Translations under genes and position numbers: made by a program
Shown here: one piece after another, positions 25,858 through 33,769 of the stretch
Layout: each line of letters begins with the position of its first letter
Numbering within the stretch: the first letter of the stretch is position 1
Source of the DNA: Beijerinckiaceae bacterium
GTDB lineage: Bacteria > Pseudomonadota > Alphaproteobacteria > Rhizobiales > Beijerinckiaceae
Length of the DNA stretch: 64,000 nt
Reading direction: 5' to 3'
Assembly: GCA_027533425.1 (NCBI GenBank)
Contig: JAPZUD010000004.1
Span: forward strand, 248,001 to 312,000
Notes under the pieces: generated by a model
Seen by the model: the letters and a program-made list of their open reading frames with translations, nothing else
Database searches by the model: none
Told to the model about the DNA's origin: nothing

Positions 25858-26826
25858 ATGCCTGCCAAAACTGTCCCGCCTGCCAATATCTTTCAAGGAA
25901 CCATCCCGGCGCTGATGACGCCCTGCACCCCGGATCGCCAGCCGGATTTCGACGCCCTCGTTCGGACCGGCAAGAGCCTGATCGCCGCGGGCATGTCGGC
26001 CGTGGTCTATTGCGGCTCGATGGGGGACTGGCCCCTGCTGACCGACGAACAGCGCATGGAAGGCGTCCAGCGCCTCGTTGCCGCCGGCGTGCCGGTGATT
26101 GTCGGCACCGGCGCGCAGAGCCCGGCCCGCGCCGCCGCTCTGGCGGCCCATGCGAAGAAGGTCGGCGCACATGGCCTCATGATCATCCCGCGCGTCCTCT
26201 CGCGTGGCTCGTCGGTCGCGGCGCAGCAGGCGCATTTTGCCGGCATCCTCGAAGCGGCGGTCGATCTGCCCTCGGTGATCTACAACAGCCCCTATTATGG
26301 CTACGAGACCAAGGCGGAGCTCTTCTTCGCCCTGCGGGCCCGCTACCCCCATCTTGTCGGCTTCAAGGAATTCGGTGGTGGCGCTTCGCTGCGCTACGCG
26401 GCCGAGCACATCACCAGCCGCGATGCTGCCCTCACTCTGATGGTCGGCGTCGACACCCAGGTCTTCCACGGTTTCGTCAATTGCGGCGCCGCCGGTGCGA
26501 TCACCGGCATCGGCAATGCCCTCCCGCATGAAGTGCTGCATCTCGTCTCGCTCTGCCAGGCGGCGGCGCGCGGCGATGCCCGCGCGCGGCGCGAGGCGCA
26601 GGAACTCGAGCAGGCGCTCGCCGTTCTCTCGTCCTTCGACGAGGGTGTCGATCTTGTTCTCTACTACAAGTATTTGATGGTCCTCGAAGGGCATCCCGAA
26701 TATGCTCTCCACTTCAACGAGAGCGACAGCCTTTCCGACAGCCAGCGGCATTATGTCGAAGCGCAGCACCGGCTCTTCAAGAGCTGGTATGCCGATTGGG
26801 CGCCCAAGGCCCGGAAAGCCGCCTGA
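25858..26826 (+). CDS. Dihydrodipicolinate-synthase-family lyase, probable pyrroline-4-hydroxy-2-carboxylate deaminase
   Basis: 322 residues of the DapA superfamily (TIM barrel). Schiff-base lysine in LVGFKEFGGG (about residue 174), the tyrosine in YNSPYYG, and the GSMGDWPLLT loop in place of GTTGE. The protein resembles enzymes that deaminate 1-pyrroline-4-hydroxy-2-carboxylate to 2-oxoglutarate semialdehyde in bacterial hydroxyproline breakdown. The next gene, an aldehyde dehydrogenase, would oxidise that product. Other members act on deoxy-sugar acids giving the same semialdehyde, so the exact substrate is inferred. GAGGAG precedes the start. Confidence 0.8.
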   Translation: MPAKTVPPANIFQGTIPALMTPCTPDRQPDFDALVRTGKSLIAAGMSAVVYCGSMGDWPLLTDEQRMEGVQRLVAAGVPVIVGTGAQSPARAAALAAHAKKVGAHGLMIIPRVLSRGSSVAAQQAHFAGILEAAVDLPSVIYNSPYYGYETKAELFFALRARYPHLVGFKEFGGGASLRYAAEHITSRDAALTLMVGVDTQVFHGFVNCGAAGAITGIGNALPHEVLHLVSLCQAAARGDARARREAQELEQALAVLSSFDEGVDLVLYYKYLMVLEGHPEYALHFNESDSLSDSQRHYVEAQHRLFKSWYADWAPKARKAA

Positions 26827-26853
26827 CGCCGCTCGTCACGGCCAGAACCAGAG

Positions 26854-26873
26854 GGGCCGCCCCTGTGCGGCCC
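26854..26873 (+). terminator. Intergenic hairpin between deaminase and dehydrogenase genes
   Basis: GGGCCGC and GCGGCCC pair around a 6-base loop, followed by TTCGCTT. As with the hairpin at 25786 it lies inside the operon and may tune the ratio of the flanking messages. Confidence 0.35.
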
Positions 26874-26900
26874 TTCGCTTATCTCCAGGGTGGATCTCCC

Positions 26901-28349
26901 ATGACCATGCAGTTCAAGAACCTGATCGGCGGCGAAGCCGTGTCGGCCTCGGCCTTCTCGGCCAATCTCAATCCCTCGAATACCGGCGACGTGATCGGCG
27001 AATTCGCGGCTGGCACCAAAGCCGATGTCGATCAGGCCGTGGCCGCCGCAAAGGCGGCCTTCCCGGCCTGGAGCCGCTCGACCCCGCAGGAGCGCTATGA
27101 GGTGCTGAAGAAGGCCTCCGATGAAGTGCTCGCCCGCAAGGACGAACTGGGCCGCATCCTGAGCCGCGAGGAGGGCAAGACCCTGCCGGAAGGCATTGGC
27201 GAGGCGACCCGCGCCGGCCAGATCCTGGCGTTCTTTGCCGGCGAAGCATTGCGCCTCAACGGCGAGGCGGTGCCCTCCATCCGTCCCGGCGTCGGGATCG
27301 AGGTCACCCGTGAGCCGGTCGGTGTCATCGGCATGATCACGCCGTGGAATTTCCCGATCGCCATCCCCGCCTGGAAGCTCGCGCCTGCGCTGGCCTACGG
27401 CAATACCGTGGTGATCAAGCCGGCCGATCTCGTGCCGCATTCGGCCTGGGCCCTGGTGGATATCCTCCAGCGCGCCGGTCTGCCCAAGGGCGTGCTCAAC
27501 CTCGTCATGGGCCGCGGCTCCGTGGTCGGCCAGGCGATCATCGAGCACCGGGATGTCGCAGCGATTTCCTTCACAGGCTCGGTCGGCACCGGCCGCGCCA
27601 TCGCGGCGGCCTGCGTCGCTGCCAGCCCCATGAAGAAAGTCCAGCTCGAAATGGGCGGCAAGAACCCGCTTGTCGTGCTGGATGATGCCGATCTGAAGAC
27701 GGCCGTCGAATGCGCCGCCAACGGCGCCTATTTCTCGACCGGCCAGCGCTGCACCGCCTCCTCGCGCCTCATCGTCACCGAGGGCATCCATGACCGCTTC
27801 GTCGCAGCCCTGACCGAACGGCTGCAGGGCCTGGTGGTCGATGATGCCCTGAAGGCCGGCACGCATATCGGCCCGGTGGTCGATGCGAAGCAGCTGGAGA
27901 CCGACGAGAACTACATCGCCATCGGCCGCAAGGAAGGCGCGAAGCTCCATTGGGGCGGCGAGCGGCTGAACCGCGAGACTCCGGGCTTCTATCTCCAGCC
28001 CGCGCTCTTCACCGAATGCACCAACCAGATGCGCATTTCGCGCGAGGAAATCTTTGGCCCCGTTGCCAGCGTGATCCGTGTGAAGGATTACGAGGAGGCT
28101 CTGGCCGTGGCGAATGACACTGATTTCGGCCTCTCCGCCGGCATCTGCACCGGCAGCCTGAAACATGCCACGCATTTCCGCCGCAACAGCGAAGCGGGAA
28201 TGGTGATGGTCAACCTGCCGACGGCGGGCGTGGATTATCACGTGCCGTTCGGCGGCCGGAAAGGCTCGTCCTACGGCCCGCGCGAGCAGGGCGCCTATGC
28301 GCGCGAATTCTACACCACGGTGAAGACGGCCTATACCTTCGCGGGGTGA
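26901..28349 (+). CDS. Aldehyde dehydrogenase, probable 2-oxoglutarate semialdehyde dehydrogenase
   Basis: 482 residues, standard ALDH length. Catalytic cysteine in STGQRCTASS (about residue 285), glutamate in VQLEMGGKNP, and NAD-binding FTGSVGTG. With the upstream deaminase it would complete conversion of 4-hydroxyproline-derived pyrroline to 2-oxoglutarate. The ATG at 26901 follows GGGTGG; an open frame reaching back to 26796 overlaps the deaminase gene and is not protein-like. Confidence 0.88.
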   Translation: MTMQFKNLIGGEAVSASAFSANLNPSNTGDVIGEFAAGTKADVDQAVAAAKAAFPAWSRSTPQERYEVLKKASDEVLARKDELGRILSREEGKTLPEGIGEATRAGQILAFFAGEALRLNGEAVPSIRPGVGIEVTREPVGVIGMITPWNFPIAIPAWKLAPALAYGNTVVIKPADLVPHSAWALVDILQRAGLPKGVLNLVMGRGSVVGQAIIEHRDVAAISFTGSVGTGRAIAAACVAASPMKKVQLEMGGKNPLVVLDDADLKTAVECAANGAYFSTGQRCTASSRLIVTEGIHDRFVAALTERLQGLVVDDALKAGTHIGPVVDAKQLETDENYIAIGRKEGAKLHWGGERLNRETPGFYLQPALFTECTNQMRISREEIFGPVASVIRVKDYEEALAVANDTDFGLSAGICTGSLKHATHFRRNSEAGMVMVNLPTAGVDYHVPFGGRKGSSYGPREQGAYAREFYTTVKTAYTFAG

Positions 28350-28392
28350 AGGCTGGGCCCTGATGGGCTCGTCAACCGGGTGCCACCCGGCC

Positions 28393-28419
28393 GAAATCAG
28401 GGCTCAGAGCCCTGATTTC
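28393..28419 (+). terminator. Strong hairpin closing the TRAP-deaminase-dehydrogenase operon
   Basis: GAAATCAGGGCT and AGCCCTGATTTC form a perfect 12-base-pair stem around CAG. It lies 44 bases after the dehydrogenase stop. The right arm ends in a short T-run. It is the strongest of the three hairpins in this operon, consistent with the end of the transcript. Confidence 0.6.
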
Positions 28420-28495
28420 TGACCGGAATGATGCAGAAACCGCTCCCTGCAGGCAAGACCTCGCTAACGACAACGCCAAGTCCTGCTGGCTCTAA

Positions 28496-28507
28496 TGGAT
28501 ATATCCA
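28496..28507. repeat. 12-base perfect palindrome before the TadG-like gene
   Basis: TGGATATATCCA is self-complementary and sits about 60 bases before the chosen start at 28568, in an AT-richer stretch. It may be an operator; no regulator gene is adjacent. Confidence 0.35.
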
Positions 28508-28567
28508 GTAACAATTAACCGAGTTGGGCCACGCTTTCCGGACGTGTTTGTTCGGATGGAGTTGTCG

Positions 28568-29932
28568 ATGCGCGGCGGCTTGAACAGGATCAAGCAGTTC
28601 GGGGCCCACAGGGGAGGAACCTCTGCGGCGGTGTTTGCCTTGTCGCTTCCAGCATTACTGGCTGTGGGCGCGGGCTCAGCCGAGTTCATGATGGCCACGC
28701 AGAAGCAGGTCGCCCTTCAGGGACTGACAGATTCCGCCGCGCTCGCCATTGCCCGTCAGATGACGGTCGCCAATCCCTCGCTCGCCGAAATGCAGGCCAT
28801 CGCCCGGGGCTTTGCAGGACCGTTCGAGGCCCAGCATGGCCCGGTCGCGCTGCAATCAGCGCCGGGTTCGGAGGCTGGCACAGTCCGCGTGGAGGCGAAA
28901 TTCCGTCTGAACCAGGGGTACGGCTTTCTGGCCAGCATCGGCGGTGTCGACAGCGTTTCCGCAAGTTCGATCGCCAAGACCGGCGGGACCAGCAAGCTTT
29001 GTCTGCTGTCGATCGACGAGGCCCGGGCGGAAGAGCGCTATGCCGGCGCGAAGCGGTTCCTGTCGAAGGATGCCAACGGACTGCATCTGGGCGAGGGCGC
29101 GCGCATCACGGCGCCGGGGTGCACGCTCCATACCAATTTCAAGACACGCGATGCCTTCATCATCGAGGCGCAGGCGAAGGTCACGGCCGACCTCCTCTGT
29201 GCCGCAGGCGGTATCCGCAATCTCGGCGGGTCCCTTGATGCAGAGCTCGTCACGGACTGCCCCCGTTTGCCCAACCCGCTCGAGACCCGGAAGCCGACGA
29301 ACATCAACCGGAAATGCGGGCTTGCAGATTACCGGGTGTGGGAATTCCGTGAGGGAACCCATACGCTTCAGCCCGGGCGCTATTGCGGCGACATCATCAT
29401 CGGCGGCTCGGCAAAGGTCCGCCTCAATGCCGGGGAATATGCCATCCAGGGCAAGTTCGTGGCCGGCGGGGATTCGGAAGTGGTCGGAGAGGGCGTTGCC
29501 CTTTACTTCTACGGCGGGATTGACGGCCATCTGAAGCCGTCCTTCTTTCGCTTTACCGGGAACGCGCTGATCGATCTCACCGCGCCGGAGAAGGGCGCAA
29601 TGGCCGGCATCCTGATCTGGGAGGGCGTCAACGGCGCCGTCAGCGATCTGGCCAACAGCACCCTTGAGCCAGAGGGCGCGAATTACCATCGCATCTCGTC
29701 GGCCCGCGCCCGGCGTCTGACCGGAACGATCTACCTTCCGGCCGGCCAGTTGCGGATCGATGCCCCTGTCGTTGTGGCTGACCGCAGCGACTACACGCTG
29801 CTGGTCGTCAACCGCCTCGAACTGGCGCGGGGGCCGAACCTCGTCCTGAACTCGAACTATGCCCGGTCCCGCGTGCCGGTACCGCCGGGCCTTGGCCCGA
29901 TCGGTGCGAAGGAAGTCCGCCTGGTCAAGTAA
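28568..29932 (+). CDS. TadG-like pilus-assembly / surface protein
   Basis: 454 residues from the ATG at 28568, which has GGAG six bases upstream; ATG 28556 and GTG 28544 are in frame but worse placed. The N-terminal hydrophobic segment (GGTSAAVFALSLPALLAVGAG) and following ATQKQVALQGLTDSAALAIAR are typical of the TadE/TadG-type N-terminal region. The remainder looks beta-rich, with several cysteines (LCLLS, GCTLH, LLCAAGG, DCPRL, KCGLAD, YCGD) that could form disulfides. It stands alone; no other tad gene is in the window. It is probably exported or membrane-anchored. Confidence 0.7.
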   Translation: MRGGLNRIKQFGAHRGGTSAAVFALSLPALLAVGAGSAEFMMATQKQVALQGLTDSAALAIARQMTVANPSLAEMQAIARGFAGPFEAQHGPVALQSAPGSEAGTVRVEAKFRLNQGYGFLASIGGVDSVSASSIAKTGGTSKLCLLSIDEARAEERYAGAKRFLSKDANGLHLGEGARITAPGCTLHTNFKTRDAFIIEAQAKVTADLLCAAGGIRNLGGSLDAELVTDCPRLPNPLETRKPTNINRKCGLADYRVWEFREGTHTLQPGRYCGDIIIGGSAKVRLNAGEYAIQGKFVAGGDSEVVGEGVALYFYGGIDGHLKPSFFRFTGNALIDLTAPEKGAMAGILIWEGVNGAVSDLANSTLEPEGANYHRISSARARRLTGTIYLPAGQLRIDAPVVVADRSDYTLLVVNRLELARGPNLVLNSNYARSRVPVPPGLGPIGAKEVRLVK

Positions 29933-29963
29933 GCCGGAGCGCCCGGTTCAGGGGAACGGCCGC

Positions 29964-30860
29964 TCAGCCCTTCTTGATGCCATTCTGCTCGGCGACGAAA
30001 TCGGCCAGCATCGGCACGAATTTCTGGCCCATTCCGGCCCCGATCGCCTGGCCGAGCAGGTTTTTCGCCGCGCTGCCGATCGGGTTCGGCACCTGTGCCG
30101 CATTGGCCATGGCATCGACATAGCGCAGGTCCTTGAAGGCATTGGCCAGCGTGAACTTGTGCGATTCCGGGTTCCCTTCCAGCGCATAACCCATGAAGGT
30201 CTCGTAGAAGCCGCAGGACATGCGCCCGCCGCGGATGACACTGTCGAAGGTGGCGATCGAAATACCCACCTTCTGGCCAAGCGCCAGCGCCTCGGCATAG
30301 ATCGCGGCATAGCCCATCGAGACGAAATTGTTCAGCAGCTTCATCTTGTGGCCGGCGCCGACGGGGCCGAGATGGACGATCTTCGCCGCCCAGGTCTCGA
30401 TCACCGGCCTGACCCGGTTGAAGACCGCCTCTTCTCCGCCGCACATCGCCACAAGCTGGCCCGCTTCCGCCTGGACCGGCGTGCCGCCGAGCGGCGCATC
30501 GACGAAATCGACGCCCATCGTCTTGAGCTCTGCCGCCAGTGCCTCGGTCGAGACCGGGTTGGCCGTCGAGGTATCGACGATGACAAGGCCCTTGTGGGCT
30601 CCGGCCATGATGCCGTCCGGTGCGCGCATGATCTTCTCGATCAGTGGCGAGTCGCTGAGGCAGAGATGGAGGATATCGGAATTCCGGGCCACCTCGGCGG
30701 CAGTCTTCACCTCGACCGCGCCCATGGCGACGAGGCTTTCCACCGGAGCCCGGTTACGGTTGCCGACAATGGTCAGCGGATACCCCTTGGTGACGATGTT
30801 CTTGGCCATCCCGTGGCCCATGAACCCGACGCCGATGAATCCCACCCGTTCCTTTGCCAT
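29964..30860 (-). CDS. 3-hydroxyisobutyrate-dehydrogenase-family oxidoreductase (distal copy)
   Basis: 298 residues. NAD(P)-binding GFIGVGFMGHGMAKNI at the N terminus, substrate-loop DAPLGGTPVQAE and catalytic lysine region GAGHKMKLLNN. Family members reduce or oxidise beta-hydroxyacids such as hydroxyisobutyrate, tartronate semialdehyde or threonate. AGGAG lies before the ATG at 30860; a GTG at 30869 is too close to it. It is the last gene of the sugar-type ABC operon, 5 bases after the related gene at 30866. Confidence 0.85.
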   Translation of the reverse strand: MAKERVGFIGVGFMGHGMAKNIVTKGYPLTIVGNRNRAPVESLVAMGAVEVKTAAEVARNSDILHLCLSDSPLIEKIMRAPDGIMAGAHKGLVIVDTSTANPVSTEALAAELKTMGVDFVDAPLGGTPVQAEAGQLVAMCGGEEAVFNRVRPVIETWAAKIVHLGPVGAGHKMKLLNNFVSMGYAAIYAEALALGQKVGISIATFDSVIRGGRMSCGFYETFMGYALEGNPESHKFTLANAFKDLRYVDAMANAAQVPNPIGSAAKNLLGQAIGAGMGQKFVPMLADFVAEQNGIKKG

Positions 30861-30865
30861 GCCCG

Positions 30866-31759
30866 TCACTCCTGCTTTGTCCCGTTGAGCGCCCGGTAGG
30901 CGCGGATCACCTGGCTGTCATCGGCGCGGCCATGGCCGGCGCCCGATGCGGCAAGGAACATCTGATGGGCCTGTGCGGCCAGCGGCAGGGCCACCTTGCC
31001 GGCCCGGCCGGCATCGAGCACCAGCGAGAGGTCCTTGACGAAAATGTCGACCGCGCTGGTCACCTCCGGTTCCGCCTGCACCATGCGCGGCCCGCGATTG
31101 TTGAGCATCCAGCTTCCCGCAGCGGACTGGCCGAGGATCTTCAGCAGCATTCCCGTGTCGAGCCCGGCTTTCTCGGCCATGGCGAAGGCCTCGGCAATGA
31201 CTGCGATATGCACCCCGCAGAGCAGCTGGTTGATGGTCTTCACCATCGCGCCGTCGCCGGCCTTCTTGCCGACATGGTAGAGCTTGTCGCCCATCGGCTC
31301 GAGGATGGGCCGGGCCATTTCGAGCACGGCGTCCGGCCCGCTGGCCATCAGCGTCAGCGTGCCCGCCTCGGCCCCGACCACGCCGCCGGAAACCGGGCAA
31401 TCGAGGAAGGCCTTGCCGGCCGTTTCGGCCATCTGACCGATCGCGACCGCATCGCCGGGGGCACAGGTCGCCATCAGAATGACGACAGCGCCCGGCGCCA
31501 GCGCGTCGAGCGCGCCGCTTTCCACCAAAGCGGCCCGGGCCTGCTGGGCATTGACCACCATCAGGACGAGCGCGCCGGCTCCCTGAGCCGCCTCGCGCGC
31601 CGAGCCGGCGGCGATGCCGCCATTCTGCTCATGCGCCGCGAGGGCGGCAGGGTTCAGGTCGAAGCCGCGGACACGGAACTGCTTTTCGACCAGCCGCCTG
31701 GCCATGGGCAGGCCCATGGCGCCGAGGCCAATGAAGGCGATATCGCGCGGAGCCGGCAC
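30866..31759 (-). CDS. 3-hydroxyisobutyrate-dehydrogenase-family oxidoreductase (proximal copy)
   Basis: 297 residues, GTG start with GGAG overlapping the end of the permease gene. Coenzyme loop FIGLGAMGLPMARRLV, substrate block DCPVSGGVVGAEAG and lysine region GDGAMVKTINQLL match the beta-hydroxyacid dehydrogenases. It is related to, but clearly diverged from, the distal copy, so the two may act on successive or stereoisomeric substrates brought in by the ABC transporter. The true substrate cannot be read from sequence. Confidence 0.86.
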   Translation of the reverse strand: MPAPRDIAFIGLGAMGLPMARRLVEKQFRVRGFDLNPAALAAHEQNGGIAAGSAREAAQGAGALVLMVVNAQQARAALVESGALDALAPGAVVILMATCAPGDAVAIGQMAETAGKAFLDCPVSGGVVGAEAGTLTLMASGPDAVLEMARPILEPMGDKLYHVGKKAGDGAMVKTINQLLCGVHIAVIAEAFAMAEKAGLDTGMLLKILGQSAAGSWMLNNRGPRMVQAEPEVTSAVDIFVKDLSLVLDAGRAGKVALPLAAQAHQMFLAASGAGHGRADDSQVIRAYRALNGTKQE

Positions 31760-31763
31760 GGGC

Positions 31764-32657
31764 TTACTCCTTCACGGCGCCTGTCATCGCGGAGACGTAG
31801 TATTCCACGAAGAACGAGTAGAGGATCACCAGCGGCAGCGAGCCCACCAGCGCACCCGCCATCAGCGAGCCCCAGCGATACTGGTCGCCGTCAGTGAAGG
31901 CCGTCACGATGGCCACCGGCACCGTCTTGTTCGCATGCGTGTTGATGAAGGTCAGCGCATAGATGAACTCGTTCCAGCACAGGGTCAGGCAGAAGATCCC
32001 GGCCGAGATCAGCCCCGGCACGGCCAGCGGCAGCACGATCTTCATCAGGATCTGGAAACGGCTGGCGCCGTCGATCAGCGCGCATTCCTCCAGCTCGAAC
32101 GGGATCGTCTTGAAATACCCCATCAGCAGCCAGGTCGAGAACGGGATGAGGATGGTCGGGTAGGTCAGGATCAGCGCGAAAGGCGTATCAAACAGCCCGT
32201 ACTGATACACAACCGTCGAGAGCGGGATGAAGAGAATCGAGGGCGGGACGAGATAGGACAGGAAGATCAGCCCGCCCACCGTGCTCGCGCCCTTGTAGCG
32301 CACGCGGACGATGGCATAGGCCGCGAACACGGAAGCGATCAGCGCCAGGATGGTCGAGACGACCGAGATGAACATCGTGTTCCAGAGCCAGCGCGGATAC
32401 TCGGTCTTGAAGATGAGATCGTAGATATGTTCGAAGGTCGGCGCCCAGGTCCAGAACGGGTTGGCGCGCTCGAAATCGATCAGCTCTTCCTTCGGTTTCA
32501 CGGCCGTCAGCCCCATCCAGTAGAACGGGAAAAGCAGCACGAACATGATCAGGAAAAGCGGGATATAGACCGTCACGACCCGTCGGGGCAGCGTGTCGAG
32601 ATACGACATGCCCTCGCGGTTATCGGTGATGTCGGCTCGGGTTTCGGCGGCGCTCAT
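31764..32657 (-). CDS. Carbohydrate ABC transporter permease (MalG type)
   Basis: 297 residues, six membrane helices. The EAA loop that docks to the ATPase reads EECALIDGASRFQILMKIVLPLAVPGL. It pairs with the MalF-type permease encoded upstream, with a 20-codon open frame filling the gap between them. GGAG precedes the start. Confidence 0.92.
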   Translation of the reverse strand: MSAAETRADITDNREGMSYLDTLPRRVVTVYIPLFLIMFVLLFPFYWMGLTAVKPKEELIDFERANPFWTWAPTFEHIYDLIFKTEYPRWLWNTMFISVVSTILALIASVFAAYAIVRVRYKGASTVGGLIFLSYLVPPSILFIPLSTVVYQYGLFDTPFALILTYPTILIPFSTWLLMGYFKTIPFELEECALIDGASRFQILMKIVLPLAVPGLISAGIFCLTLCWNEFIYALTFINTHANKTVPVAIVTAFTDGDQYRWGSLMAGALVGSLPLVILYSFFVEYYVSAMTGAVKE

Positions 32658-32716
32658 GACAGGCTCCGGGCGGTGAGGGAAACAAGGATGGGGAGAAGCA
32701 TCAGGCGTTCGGCCAT
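32654..32716 (-). CDS. Possible 20-residue small protein between the two permease genes
   Basis: An ATG overlaps the MalF-type stop as TGATG, and the stop overlaps the MalG-type start as ATGA, so the frame fills the gap exactly. The peptide (MAERLMLLPILVSLTARSLS) is short and hydrophobic in the middle. It may be a real small membrane peptide, a coupling device carrying ribosomes between genes, or chance. It has no recognised family. Confidence 0.25.
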   Translation of the reverse strand: MAERLMLLPILVSLTARSLS

Positions 32717-33666
32717 CAATCCTCTCCCTGCTGCCACTTGCGGCGCTGCAACCCGAACCACGAGATCATGATCGCGCCGAGCAGGAAGGGGATCATGGCC
32801 GTGGAAATGGCCGCGCCCTCGCCGATCTTCCCGCCGAGAATGGCGGTGTTGTAGCTCATCGTGGCCATGAGTTCGGTTGCCCCGGCCGGGCCGCCATTGG
32901 TCAGCACCTTGATGAGCTGGAAATCGGTGAAGGTGAAGAGCACCGAGAAGGTCATCACCACGGCGATGATCGGCGTCAGCAACGGGTAGGTGATGTAACG
33001 GAACATCTGCCAGCGCGTGGCGCCGTCGAGCGTCGCGGCCTCGTAGAGCGAGGGCGGCACGGTCTGCAGGCCGGCGAGCAGCGTGATGGCGATGAACGGC
33101 ACGCCGCGCCAGACATTGGCGAAGATCACGCTCCAGCGCGCATTCCAGGCATCGCCGAGGAAGTTGATGTTGGTTGTCCGCCAGCCCATCTCCTTCAGCG
33201 TCCAGGAGATGATCGAGAAGGTCGGGTCGAAGATCCACCAGAAGGCGATGGCGGAAAGCACGGTCGGCACGATGAAGGGGATCAGCACAATGGCGCGGAT
33301 CATCGCCTTGAACGGCAGATGGTGGTTCAGCAGGATGGCGAGATACAGCCCGATCGCGAATTTCGCGATGCTGGCGATCGTCGTGTAGAACAGAGTGTTG
33401 AACACGGAATCGAGGAATTTGCTGTCGCCCAGCACCCATTCGTAATTCTCGATGCCGACGAAGACACCCGGCCGGCCGATCCGCGTATCCGTGAAGGACA
33501 GCCAGATGCCGAGGCCGAGGGGGTAGGCGAGGAACAGGATCAGGAAGGCCGCTGCCGGCACCATGAACCAGAAGCCGAGCCAGTTGCGGTTGGTCTTGAG
33601 GCGATCCCAGGCTGTCACCTCGCGCATCGGGGCGCGGCGGGACTGGGGCAGGGCGGCATCGGTCAT
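32716..33666 (-). CDS. Carbohydrate ABC transporter permease (MalF type)
   Basis: 316 residues. A cytosolic N-terminus leads into membrane helices starting at NWLGFWFMVPAAAFLILFLAYPLG. The EAA loop reads YEAATLDGATRWQMFRYITYPLL. The ATG at 33666 follows GGAGGA; an open frame starting at 33699 lacks support. It is translated just after the solute-binding protein gene and forms the channel with the MalG-type partner. Confidence 0.92.
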   Translation of the reverse strand: MTDAALPQSRRAPMREVTAWDRLKTNRNWLGFWFMVPAAAFLILFLAYPLGLGIWLSFTDTRIGRPGVFVGIENYEWVLGDSKFLDSVFNTLFYTTIASIAKFAIGLYLAILLNHHLPFKAMIRAIVLIPFIVPTVLSAIAFWWIFDPTFSIISWTLKEMGWRTTNINFLGDAWNARWSVIFANVWRGVPFIAITLLAGLQTVPPSLYEAATLDGATRWQMFRYITYPLLTPIIAVVMTFSVLFTFTDFQLIKVLTNGGPAGATELMATMSYNTAILGGKIGEGAAISTAMIPFLLGAIMISWFGLQRRKWQQGED

Positions 33667-33769
33667 CACGGATCCTCCGGCGAAAATTCCGGTTCGCACG
33701 CCCGGCGGGGCCAGGGCGCGTCACAGGCGGGAGCCCTCCCCGGCGGACCGGGGAGGGCTGACCTTGGTG

